DNA of 17,616 nucleotides from DASPJR01 sp035628505 (GTDB lineage: Bacteria > Planctomycetota > SZUA-567 > H5-PLA8): the NCBI GenBank assembly GCA_035628505.1, contig DASPJR010000153.1, forward strand, positions 1 through 17,616, written 5' to 3'. The translations under genes were made by a program, and so were the position numbers. The notes under the pieces are model-generated. The model made no database searches. It was given only the letters and a program-made list of their open reading frames with translations, and had not been told where the DNA came from. This document shows, in pieces, positions 6,896-14,657 of this stretch. Position 1 is the stretch's first letter. Each line of letters starts with the position of its first letter.

Positions 6896-7390
6896 TTATA
6901 GCCCAATCATCTTGACAAAGGCGCTAAATGTAGGCGCCGCAACAAGCCAGTGGCAGCCTGATCCAGGCTGCCGTTTTGTATTCCATTCGCTCCATTCGCT
7001 TGCGACGACTCGCGGGTCGGAGATATCTGTGCGATAATCGAGGGCGATTCCGAGATCCGCGCCGATCTCCCGGTTTACGGCGATAAACAATGCTTTGTCC
7101 ACGTCGAGCCAGGGCAGGGCTCTATCCGCACCGACAACAGATCCGCGAAACTCATGAAACCACTCCGAGGATCTCGGATCATCTGCAAGGAATCCGCTCG
7201 ATTCAAAGCGCATGCGCTCTTCTGTCAGCAGGAAATCCACCGGCTCTTTGAGGAAAGGCACTGTCTGCTGGATCCGGTTGTCTGCGGGTTGGCACCACGC
7301 ACCGGAACGAAGGAGGTCGCGCAATAACGGCGGCAGCGGCATTCTGCTCGGTTGTCCCCACGTCTTCGGCTTGAAGAAGGCAAGTCGCAT
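6896..7390 (-). CDS. SMI1/KNR4 (SUKH)-like protein
   Basis: A 164-aa soluble product. The C-terminal half has the layout of SUKH-superfamily proteins: PWLDVDKALFIAVNRE, then an acidic strand IALDYRTD, a DPRVVASEW segment, and the closing WLVAAPTFSAFVKMIGL, matching the family's usual 'VA.SF..F...L' end. Many bacterial SUKH proteins are immunity proteins to polymorphic toxins, though stand-alone members of unknown role are common. No toxin gene is visible nearby. The ATG at 7388-7390 has no clear ribosome site; Met at 7340-7342 is an alternative start, preceded by GGGGA at long spacing. The frame is open further upstream, but that part runs through a repeat. Family assignment is by pattern and moderately confident. 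Confidence 0.6.
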   Translation of the reverse strand: MRLAFFKPKTWGQPSRMPLPPLLRDLLRSGAWCQPADNRIQQTVPFLKEPVDFLLTEERMRFESSGFLADDPRSSEWFHEFRGSVVGADRALPWLDVDKALFIAVNREIGADLGIALDYRTDISDPRVVASEWSEWNTKRQPGSGCHWLVAAPTFSAFVKMIGL

Positions 7391-7419
7391 AGCTTGGACG
7401 TTATGATGGACGGCAGAGT

Positions 7420-7490
7420 GCGCAAGCTGACCAGCTTGCGCTACATGGGCCTTCGTTTTGGACCGTGGGCAATTTTGCGTGTGCGCCGCT
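7420..7490 (-). repeat. REP-like repeat, copy 2
   Basis: A perfect 9-bp stem (GCGCAAGCT/AGCTTGCGC, loop GACC, 7420-7441) is followed on the plus strand by TACATGGGCCTTCG and TTTGCGTGTG. The same run of motifs occurs at 8984-9053. It fills the gap between the histidine kinase stop and the SUKH-like start. Confidence 0.7.
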
Positions 7491-7500
7491 GCTTCGCAGT

Positions 7501-8868
7501 TCAGCGGCACTCGGTCGGTAACCAGACTGAGAAGCTCGCCCCGCGCCCCAAACCTTCACTATGCGCCTCAATTCTGCCGCGGTGCAACTCGACAATACGC
7601 TTTACGATCGACAGTCCAATGCCCAGGCCGCCGTGCCGCCGCGTCGTCGACCCGTCCTGGACGCTGAATCGATCGAAAATCCTGGGGAGTTGGCGAGCGT
7701 CAATTCCTTCGCCGGAATCGGAGACGACAATTTTTGCAAAAGCGCCATCAACGCTCGAGACAACCTGGATGGCTCCTCCCGGAGGAGTGAACTTAACCGC
7801 ATTCTTCAGCAAATTGCATAGAACCTGCTGCACACGATTTCGATCAGCGTAAAGCCGGCTTAGCGATCCATCCAGGGCGCGTGTAATCGTGATTCGCTTC
7901 GCAATTGCATCAAGCTCAACGACAGCCACCGCTGAGTCTACTGCTTCCTTCACAGAAAAGGGCTCCAGTGTCAGTTTCAAATCGCCCGCAACAATGCGAC
8001 TGAGATCAAGCAGGTCTTCCACCAGCGCGATTTCGGCAACGACGTTCCGCTCAATCACTTCCATGCCGCGGATGACGGTGGGCTTATCGAATTCACTGGC
8101 GCGAATGAGGCGTGTCCATCCAAGTACAGGCGTGAGCGGCGTCCGGAGTTCGTGGCTGAGCGATAGCAGGAACTCGTCTTTTCGGCGATCCGCCGCATCG
8201 CGTTCAGCCTCCGCCGTCGCCAACCTCTGAACCTGAAGCCGCATCCACTCGGCTTTTTTCGCCTCAACTATGGCCTGATCCTTGGGCATGAGGACGTCCG
8301 GCGGCTGGTAAAAGAGGTTCTTTGGACAGAACTGATTACCGATGACAACCGAACGATGCGTCCGAAAAACATTCTGCAGCACGTGAGGCTGGAAGGCATT
8401 GCGGTTATACTGACACAGGCCTATCAGGGGCTTGCCTTCAAAAAACTGATCCAACGTAGCTTCGTATTCTATGAAGCCGTCGTATTCGGAGCTCCCGGCC
8501 TGCCAGGTCATGTCGCCCGTGGCGCGAAGCCCGTTAAATTCCAATTGAAGCGATTCGTCTATCGCCTGCTGCAGGAATTGGATCATCTTGGCGGCATGGA
8601 ACCGGCCATGTTCAAGAAAATCACGCGCGCTTGAAATCAGGAGAGCGCCACGTTGCTCAAGAGCTTCAATATCAACTCTGGCTTCGGCCAGGGCGAGGCG
8701 AAGTAAGCGACTCTTCTCCGGATCCAGAACACACACGCATCTTTCATTGTTACGAATGCCGGCTTGAAGAAACGGCACGAGGACTGAAATCTGCTGCTCC
8801 ACAGTGTCATGCAGCAGGCAAGAGTGGTTGCCGAAGGTCAGATCAGGGAAGGTTTCGGTGAGGCTCAT
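7501..8868 (-). CDS. Cytosolic MEDS-domain sensor histidine kinase
   Basis: A 455-aa soluble sensor kinase. Residues about 12-190 match the MEDS (DcmR-type sensory) domain: an N-terminal HSCLLHDT-like strand and helix, VLDPEKSRLLR, a GDMTW motif (118-122), and the closing NLFY (184-187). A linker coiled coil (about 200-230) leads to the HisKA dimerisation region with the phospho-acceptor in SLSHELRTP (H239). The ATPase core has N box NLLKNAVKF (352-360), G1 DSGEGID (384-390), F box IFDRF and G2 GGLGIGLS (413-420), all intact. It has no membrane segment and no receiver domain, and no response regulator is adjacent, so it is an orphan kinase. MEDS domains are associated with sensing small one-carbon or hydrocarbon compounds in some systems; the ligand here is unknown. 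The start lacks a clear Shine-Dalgarno, but a -10 box lies just upstream. Confidence 0.92.
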   Translation of the reverse strand: MSLTETFPDLTFGNHSCLLHDTVEQQISVLVPFLQAGIRNNERCVCVLDPEKSRLLRLALAEARVDIEALEQRGALLISSARDFLEHGRFHAAKMIQFLQQAIDESLQLEFNGLRATGDMTWQAGSSEYDGFIEYEATLDQFFEGKPLIGLCQYNRNAFQPHVLQNVFRTHRSVVIGNQFCPKNLFYQPPDVLMPKDQAIVEAKKAEWMRLQVQRLATAEAERDAADRRKDEFLLSLSHELRTPLTPVLGWTRLIRASEFDKPTVIRGMEVIERNVVAEIALVEDLLDLSRIVAGDLKLTLEPFSVKEAVDSAVAVVELDAIAKRITITRALDGSLSRLYADRNRVQQVLCNLLKNAVKFTPPGGAIQVVSSVDGAFAKIVVSDSGEGIDARQLPRIFDRFSVQDGSTTRRHGGLGIGLSIVKRIVELHRGRIEAHSEGLGRGASFSVWLPTECR

Positions 8869-8896
8869 GTTGTTTAATCATCTTACCAATTCTGAG

Positions 8897-8925
8897 ATTA
8901 TACAGGTCCATCAAAAATGCAACAG
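8897..8925 (-). promoter_or_regulatory. Putative promoter of the histidine kinase
   Basis: On the minus strand a perfect TATAAT (8897-8902) lies about 28 bases before the kinase ATG. The -35 at 17-base spacing (CTGTTG, 8920-8925) is poor. The leader would be about 20 nt. Confidence 0.45.
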
Positions 8926-8983
8926 GAGGCGAACTGGCTGGCGGCACCATTGACTCAGTGCGCGGCTGCCCTTCAGGATAGGC

Positions 8984-9053
8984 GCGCATGCTGACACCTT
9001 GCGCGACATGGGCCTTCGCTTTGCATTTCAGACGGCTTTGCGTGTGCCGCCGC
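8984..9053 (-). repeat. REP-like repeat, copy 3 (degenerate hairpin)
   Basis: Shares ACATGGGCCTTCG and TTTGCGTGTG with 7420-7490 at the same spacing, and an imperfect GCGC...GCGC hairpin in place of the perfect stem of copies 1 and 2. It occupies part of the 463-base gap between the kinase and the Rieske gene. The rest of that gap holds the kinase and Rieske promoters and no supported gene. Confidence 0.65.
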
Positions 9054-9181
9054 CGGGGATTTGTATCCGCTGACGGCGAACGTGTTTCGATTCGTGACGC
9101 GTGTGGGGCTGACGAAGGCAGTAGCGGCTTGGCCAGAAGATGGGCCAGCCGTGGAAATCGTAGCGCGCAGCTTAGATGCTG

Positions 9182-9209
9182 TTGACCAAAGTTCGGTAAT
9201 CGCTACATT
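9182..9209 (+). promoter_or_regulatory. Putative promoter of the Rieske/octaheme operon
   Basis: TTGACC (9182-9187), a 16-base spacer, TACATT (9204-9209). This would give a leader of about 115 nt before the Rieske start. The match is moderate and based on sequence alone. Confidence 0.45.
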
Positions 9210-9331
9210 TCCTAAGACTGTCGACTCAGTGAGCGCCGCACAGACGAAGGCCGCCGCCTTCGGTTGTGCATTTTTGCTGTTGTACAAGACCGGCAGGCAG
9301 ATTTTAAAGCAGGACCTCAGGAAGGAACGAC

Positions 9332-10393
9332 ATGGCCGATACGCCCAACCCAGCTGCACCTCAGCCGCCCAGTGGCCCCTCTCCCAAGGATGAAACGGTC
9401 GAAGCCAAGCCGCTGACCGCGGAAGAAAAGATGGCTCGCCTTGAGGCGATGCGCAAAAAGAACGCTGAAGCCGCGGCCGCCAAGGCCGCCGCGAAAGCCG
9501 GTGGTGCCCCTGCGGCTGCCACTCCGGCGGCTGCAGCACCAGCCGCAGCCGCTGCGCCTGCAGCTGCCGCCGCACCGGCAGCGGAAGGCGAAAAGAAGGA
9601 ACTGACCAAAGAAGAGAAGATGGCGCGGCTCGAAGCCGCTCGTAAGAAGAACGCCGAAGCAGCCGCGGCCAAAGCGGCCGCCGGCGGAGCGGCTCCCGCG
9701 GCCGGCGCAGCTCCGGCTGCCGCTGCAGCGCCTAAGATCGTCGTCAAGCCCGTGGTCGTAACGCCCAAGCCCGCGGCGCCTGCCGCTGCTGGAACGGCGG
9801 CCGCGACAGCTACGACTGCGGCGAAGCCGGCGGCGGCTGCCAAGCCTGCTGCGGCCAAGCAGGAAGGCCCGCTGCCTCCCCCGCCCCAGTTGCAGACGCG
9901 CCGCACGTTTATGGAGTGGAGCTTCGCGGCGTGGCTGATCTTCTTCGGCTGGCTGGCCGGGGTGAGCCACATGTTCCTGCGCTTCATGTTCCCGAACGTG
10001 CTCTACGAGGCCGACCCGAAGTTCCTCGCGCGCAAGAAGTCCGATTATCCGGAAGTGAACAAGGTCTACGAAGACTACAAACAGTCGCAGGCCGTCTGGC
10101 TTGTGCGCGTGATCGAAGACGGCCAGGACCGCCTGGTCGCACTCTCCACCGTCTGTACGCACCTGGGCTGCACGCCCAACTGGCTGGAAGCTGAACAGAA
10201 GTTCAAGTGCCCCTGCCACGGTTCGGGCTACTACAAGGACGGCGTCAACTTCGAAGGCCCGACGCCCCGCCCGCTCGAGCGCTTCCGCATTTATCTTGAC
10301 GCCACGGGAAATATCGTGGTCGACAAGGCCAAGAAGTACCGGCAGGACCTGGGTGAGTGGAACCAGAACGAGTCGTACCTTCTGATGAGCTAA
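9332..10393 (+). CDS. Rieske [2Fe-2S] protein with long Ala/Lys-rich N-terminal extension
   Basis: High-potential Fe-S subunit expected to accept electrons at a quinol-oxidising site on the periplasmic face. The 353-aa product has three parts. Residues 1-187 are low-complexity Ala/Lys/Pro with a duplicated helix (EEKMARLEA at 31-39 and 94-102). A twin-arginine-like TRRTFM (189-194) runs into one membrane anchor (about 196-216). The Rieske domain then has box I CTHLGC (275-280) and box II CPCHGS (293-298), giving ligands C275, H277, C293 and H296 and the disulfide pair C280/C295. AGGAAGGA (9319-9326) is an excellent ribosome site. The octaheme cytochrome gene follows 95 bases downstream. No cytochrome b is nearby. 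Family identity is firm; membership of a bc-type complex is inferred. Confidence 0.93.
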   Translation: MADTPNPAAPQPPSGPSPKDETVEAKPLTAEEKMARLEAMRKKNAEAAAAKAAAKAGGAPAAATPAAAAPAAAAAPAAAAAPAAEGEKKELTKEEKMARLEAARKKNAEAAAAKAAAGGAAPAAGAAPAAAAAPKIVVKPVVVTPKPAAPAAAGTAAATATTAAKPAAAAKPAAAKQEGPLPPPPQLQTRRTFMEWSFAAWLIFFGWLAGVSHMFLRFMFPNVLYEADPKFLARKKSDYPEVNKVYEDYKQSQAVWLVRVIEDGQDRLVALSTVCTHLGCTPNWLEAEQKFKCPCHGSGYYKDGVNFEGPTPRPLERFRIYLDATGNIVVDKAKKYRQDLGEWNQNESYLLMS

Positions 10394-10488
10394 AAACGCG
10401 CTGAGCGGCAGGAAGAACAGGCACGTCCGCTTGGTGCGGCCAGCCAACACGAACAACAGCAGGACTGATCGAGTAACGGAGAACGTAG

Positions 10489-13400
10489 ATGGCAAAGAAG
10501 GGCGGACCTTCCATCCAGGGGATGCATATTGCCTTCGGCATCGCCAGCATACTGCTGCTGGTGACGACGCTGCTGGCCTTTGTGCAGGACCACTTCGGCC
10601 GCGAATTCCTCTCGCACCAGGAAAACTACGACAAGACCGAGCTGCATCGTCTTCAGACCGAGCAGGCCCAGGTCCAGGCGCAATTGCAGTCGGAAGACAT
10701 GAAGGCCGAGGTCGAAGAGCTTCGCGCGGCGCACCAGACCGCCAAGGCTGCGCGCGACGCGCGGCAGGCTGACATCGTGAAGCACAAGGATGAACTGCAG
10801 AAGATCGACGACAAGCTGCAGCTGGCCGTGCGCACGCTCAATTTCGACCGCGGCATTTATGACGAGATTAAATACCTCGTCGATATCAAACAGAAAAGCC
10901 TCGCCGATCTAACCGCGCAGGAAAAGAAAATCGAAGGCGCCTTTACCGAAGTGGCCAACCTGAAGACCGCCCGCGAAGCGAAGGTCAACGAGATCGCGGC
11001 GATCGAAGCCGAACACAAGAAGATTGAGACTGAAATCAACCGCATCGTTTCAGCGCAGGCTGATGTTGAAACCAAGATCCGCAAGCACATCGGCAACCCG
11101 ATCATCAACATCGTCCGCGACGCGCCCGGCATCGACATCGTCGATCCGCGCCGGAAGATCGATCAGGTCGTGCTGAACAACCTTCCCGTCGACGTGCTCT
11201 TTGCCAAGACCATGCGCGTGGACCGCTGCGTCACCTGCCACAAAGGCATCGACAACGTGGACCCGCTTTATGGCAAGGATTCGGACGGGGACGACGTCGC
11301 CGACGCCAGGGAAATCACCGACGGCACAGACGCGGCCGATCCGGCCTCGTTCAAGGCCGAGTCCAAGGTGGACAAAGTTTTGCGCGCGCACCCGCGGCTG
11401 GACCTGTTCGTCGGCTCGAACTCAAAGCACTCCTACCGCCTGTTTGGCTGCACCATCTGCCACCAGGGCCGCCCGATGGGAACCTCTTTCGTCCGCGCCG
11501 CGCACATGCCGCGTGATGCGAAGCAGGCCAAGGAATGGGAGCACAAGTATCACTGGGAACCGATGCACTACTGGGACCAGAAGATGCTTCCCGTTCAGCA
11601 CACCGAAGCAAGCTGCCTGAAGTGCCACAAGGGGACGGACAATATTCCTGAAGCCCACAAGCTCAACGAAGGGCGCGAACTGTTCCGCAACCGCGGCTGC
11701 GCCAACTGCCACATGGGTTCTTCCGGCGACAAGGACATGGCCTGGGTCGGCCGCGTCGGTCCGGACCTGCGCCGCATCGGCGAAAAGACGGATGCCAACT
11801 GGACGCGGCACTGGATTGAAAATCCATGGGACTTCCGCCCAACGACCAAGATGCCGCGCTTCTTTGGCCTTGAAAACCGGACGGATCTGAAGATTGGCGA
11901 GCACGCGCGCGATCCGATCGAAGTAGAAGCCATCACGACCTACCTGTTCGCAAGCAGCCAGCTGCGCCAGCAGCAGGTGAAGACGCCGCCACCGGGCGAC
12001 GTTGAAGCCGGCCGCAAGCTCTTCCAGGTAGTTGGCTGCGTGGGCTGTCATTCTACGCGCGAAACGAAGGACAAAGACAAGGTTGTCATCAACAACCACG
12101 GCCCGGACCTGAGCCGCATTGGCGAAAAGGTTAATCCCGGCTGGCTGTTCTCATGGGTGAAGCATCCCAATCATTACTGGCCTGAAACGAAAATGCCCGA
12201 TCTGCGCCTGAGCGAGAAGGAAGCGGCGGACATTACCGCGTACCTGCTGCAGACGATGAAGTCGGACAAGAAGGCCGGTGATCTGGGCACGGCGCCGGAA
12301 AGCGCCTTCGAGTTCATGATCGGCGAAAAGCTTTCCTCAACGACGACGAAGGAAGGCATTGCGGCGCTGCTGAAAGAACCGCAGAAGCTGCTTGCGGACC
12401 AGCTCAAGAAAAAGGTGAAATACATTACCAATGTCAAGGGCGAGACCGTTGACAGCGGCGATGGCGAATGGACGCACGAGCAGATCGACAAGATCACATC
12501 GATTCTCGGCAATGATTCGCGCGCAATCAAGGCCTTCTATGCCGGTGAAATGCTGATTCAGCAGCACGGCTGCTTCGGCTGTCACAATATCCAGGGCTGG
12601 ACTTATTCCCCGCTGACCTGCGTCAACCTGATGGGTGAAGGCGACAAGGACCTGGAGAAGTTCGCCTTCGGCAAGACGCTATCAGACGGCTCGATTCAGC
12701 ACACAAAGTGGGACTGGTTCTACACCAAGATCGCCCGCCCGCGCGTGTACGATATGGGCCAGCTTGATATCATCAAGCCGCTGGACCGCCTGCGCATGCC
12801 ATGGTTCGGCTATCCGAAGGTAGCGCATGACGAGGATTCGGCACAGGGCCCGACGGCCGAAGCCGCCAAAGAAGGCGCGCATGCCGAGCACTACGGCGAG
12901 TATCACCCGCGCTCGAACAAGGATGAGAGCTCTCCCTACGGCCTGAGCCACACGCAGATCGAACGCCTCGTCACCCATCTGCTCAGCCTCACCAACGAGC
13001 CGATCCCCGTTGAAATGCAGCGTGCGCCGTCGCCGCAGGATGTCGCGATAGACCGCGGCCAGCGCGTCATCCGCGAGCTCAACTGCACCGGCTGTCACGT
13101 GGCGGGCGTCGAGACAAAGGCGCTGCCGGGGCTTGATCACCGCCCGACCCACCTGCCGCTGGAAGCGCTCGTCGCGCTCACCACCCCGCAAGTGAACAAG
13201 AAACCAGATGACGGTATCTTCCTGGACGAAGATGTCGCCAACCTCGAGTTCGCCGATAAGCAGGATTCGGGCGCGGGGCTTAACGGCTTCATCAATCTAA
13301 AGCGCGGTACGTACCTGACCGGGCTGACAGCGCCACTCGTGATGAGTGAAGCCATCACCCGCTCGCACCAGCTCGAACCGCAGCGTGCAGTCGGCTTCCG

Positions 13401-14499
13401 TCTGGAACGCAAGCAGCCCAAGCAGAAGAAGGGTGAAGGCGAGTGGGTTGCGTACGGCGACCTGGTTCCGCTCGAAAAGTTCAAGCAGCTCACGATGCCG
13501 ATCTTCTTTGAAAAAGAAGATCAGATGACAAAGGCTTACGATCGCTTGTCGAAGCTGTTCGTCGATCAGAATGCCTACGAGCGCATGGCTGGCACGCTGG
13601 CTGTACAGGCAGCCGGCAGGCTCACCTTCAAGGATGTGGACGACCGCAAGCAGGGCCGCACGTTTTTCCCGCCTGTGTATGTGAAGGTCCGCTTCACGAA
13701 GGGCGAAGGCAAGGTCATACCCTACATCATCAAGCTGGAAGAGGAGCGTCAGACACCCAATGCCGGACAGCAGCAGGCGCCGCCGAGCCTGAGCTTTGAA
13801 GGCGGAAAGGTCCAGCCGGACTGGCTGTACCAGTTCCTCCACAATGTTCACGTGCTGCGCTGGGGCTTGAATATCCGCATGCCGAGCTTCTGGAACAAAG
13901 GACCGCACTCGGATTACAAGATCGTCTATCCGACCGGCCATCTCTCGGCAGTCGATCCGGCCAAGCGTCCGAAGGGCATCGGCGGAGAGCCGCTGCCGGG
14001 TCCTGAAGCCATCAAGGTCCAGGACATCAGCGACGATGCACAGCAGGTCGTGGACTTCTTCATCGCCGATGCAAAGCAGAAGCATTACGGCCACCAGGCG
14101 CCGCCGATGACTCCGGAGATGAAAAAACTTTACGACATGGGCAAGCAACTGGTCACCGGCGACGAAAAAGCAGGCGGCATGGGCTGTGTGCAGTGTCACG
14201 CGTTTGGAAATAAACTGCCGAATGAGCCGAAATGGGCGCCGAATCTGGCGTTCGTGAAAGACCGCCTGCAGGACGACTGGGTTAAGCGTTTCCTCGTCAA
14301 TCCGCAGTCGATCTACCCGTGGGCGAACATGCCGAACAATTTCAAGTTCGACTGGCAGGAAGGGTATAACTTCAAAGTCGATGAATGGCACCGCGGTCTG
14401 CTCGACGGCGACGAGGCCAAGTTCAAGGAGAACGCCGATAAGCTGCGTGCTGTGAAGTTCTTCCTGATGCGCGCAGGTGACGGCGAGATCGGCAACTGA
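10489..14499 (+). CDS. Membrane-anchored octaheme cytochrome c (1336 aa)
   Basis: Large periplasmic electron-transfer protein. An N-terminal anchor (about 10-30) is followed by a long coiled coil (about 45-200). Eight CXXCH sites follow at C247, C321, C376, C404, C517, C695, C866 and C1233. The first three form an N-terminal cluster. The last five look like class I cytochrome c domains, each with a plausible distal Met (M455, M569, M770, M1131, M1281, all in K/R/N-M-P contexts). Residues 264-287 (DSDGDDVADAREITDGTD...) form a Ca-binding, thrombospondin-type-3/EF-like loop between hemes 1 and 2. GGAG (10478-10481) lies 7 bases upstream of the ATG. It is likely co-transcribed with the Rieske gene and ends before a strong terminator. 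The likely role is electron transfer from the Rieske cluster to soluble carriers or an oxidase; the exact complex is inferred. Confidence 0.93.
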   Translation: MAKKGGPSIQGMHIAFGIASILLLVTTLLAFVQDHFGREFLSHQENYDKTELHRLQTEQAQVQAQLQSEDMKAEVEELRAAHQTAKAARDARQADIVKHKDELQKIDDKLQLAVRTLNFDRGIYDEIKYLVDIKQKSLADLTAQEKKIEGAFTEVANLKTAREAKVNEIAAIEAEHKKIETEINRIVSAQADVETKIRKHIGNPIINIVRDAPGIDIVDPRRKIDQVVLNNLPVDVLFAKTMRVDRCVTCHKGIDNVDPLYGKDSDGDDVADAREITDGTDAADPASFKAESKVDKVLRAHPRLDLFVGSNSKHSYRLFGCTICHQGRPMGTSFVRAAHMPRDAKQAKEWEHKYHWEPMHYWDQKMLPVQHTEASCLKCHKGTDNIPEAHKLNEGRELFRNRGCANCHMGSSGDKDMAWVGRVGPDLRRIGEKTDANWTRHWIENPWDFRPTTKMPRFFGLENRTDLKIGEHARDPIEVEAITTYLFASSQLRQQQVKTPPPGDVEAGRKLFQVVGCVGCHSTRETKDKDKVVINNHGPDLSRIGEKVNPGWLFSWVKHPNHYWPETKMPDLRLSEKEAADITAYLLQTMKSDKKAGDLGTAPESAFEFMIGEKLSSTTTKEGIAALLKEPQKLLADQLKKKVKYITNVKGETVDSGDGEWTHEQIDKITSILGNDSRAIKAFYAGEMLIQQHGCFGCHNIQGWTYSPLTCVNLMGEGDKDLEKFAFGKTLSDGSIQHTKWDWFYTKIARPRVYDMGQLDIIKPLDRLRMPWFGYPKVAHDEDSAQGPTAEAAKEGAHAEHYGEYHPRSNKDESSPYGLSHTQIERLVTHLLSLTNEPIPVEMQRAPSPQDVAIDRGQRVIRELNCTGCHVAGVETKALPGLDHRPTHLPLEALVALTTPQVNKKPDDGIFLDEDVANLEFADKQDSGAGLNGFINLKRGTYLTGLTAPLVMSEAITRSHQLEPQRAVGFRLERKQPKQKKGEGEWVAYGDLVPLEKFKQLTMPIFFEKEDQMTKAYDRLSKLFVDQNAYERMAGTLAVQAAGRLTFKDVDDRKQGRTFFPPVYVKVRFTKGEGKVIPYIIKLEEERQTPNAGQQQAPPSLSFEGGKVQPDWLYQFLHNVHVLRWGLNIRMPSFWNKGPHSDYKIVYPTGHLSAVDPAKRPKGIGGEPLPGPEAIKVQDISDDAQQVVDFFIADAKQKHYGHQAPPMTPEMKKLYDMGKQLVTGDEKAGGMGCVQCHAFGNKLPNEPKWAPNLAFVKDRLQDDWVKRFLVNPQSIYPWANMPNNFKFDWQEGYNFKVDEWHRGLLDGDEAKFKENADKLRAVKFFLMRAGDGEIGN

Positions 14500-14523
14500 G
14501 TTCGATTGGACGATTAAGAAAGC

Positions 14524-14556
14524 ACGGGGCAGGCCCAGCGCCTGCCCCGTTTATTT
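14524..14556 (+). terminator. Intrinsic terminator of the Rieske/octaheme operon
   Basis: Perfect 11-bp stem ACGGGGCAGGC/GCCTGCCCCGT with a CCAGC loop, followed by TTATTT, 25 bases after the octaheme stop codon. Confidence 0.88.
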
Positions 14557-14657
14557 CCAGGATCCATGCACTGTAATTTTGAATACTTATTGATCGCGCC
14601 CGCCTCAAGCCTAGACTTCACTGCAAGTGCGTTATCAAACCCAGGGGGACGTGCCCA

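Noticed and set aside
9061..9393. Plus-strand open frame of 110 codons before the Rieske gene
   Set aside because: It overlaps the Rieske start in another frame, has no ribosome site, and begins at the edge of a degenerate repeat.
9317..10495. Long open frame on the minus strand opposite the Rieske gene
   Set aside because: The plus strand has clear Rieske motifs and a good ribosome site. The antisense frame is low-complexity Arg/Gly/Ser sequence produced by the Ala-rich codons opposite.
13297..14391. Minus-strand open frame opposite the octaheme cytochrome
   Set aside because: The plus strand continues the heme protein through this interval with intact CXXCH and Met motifs; the antisense product has no recognisable features.
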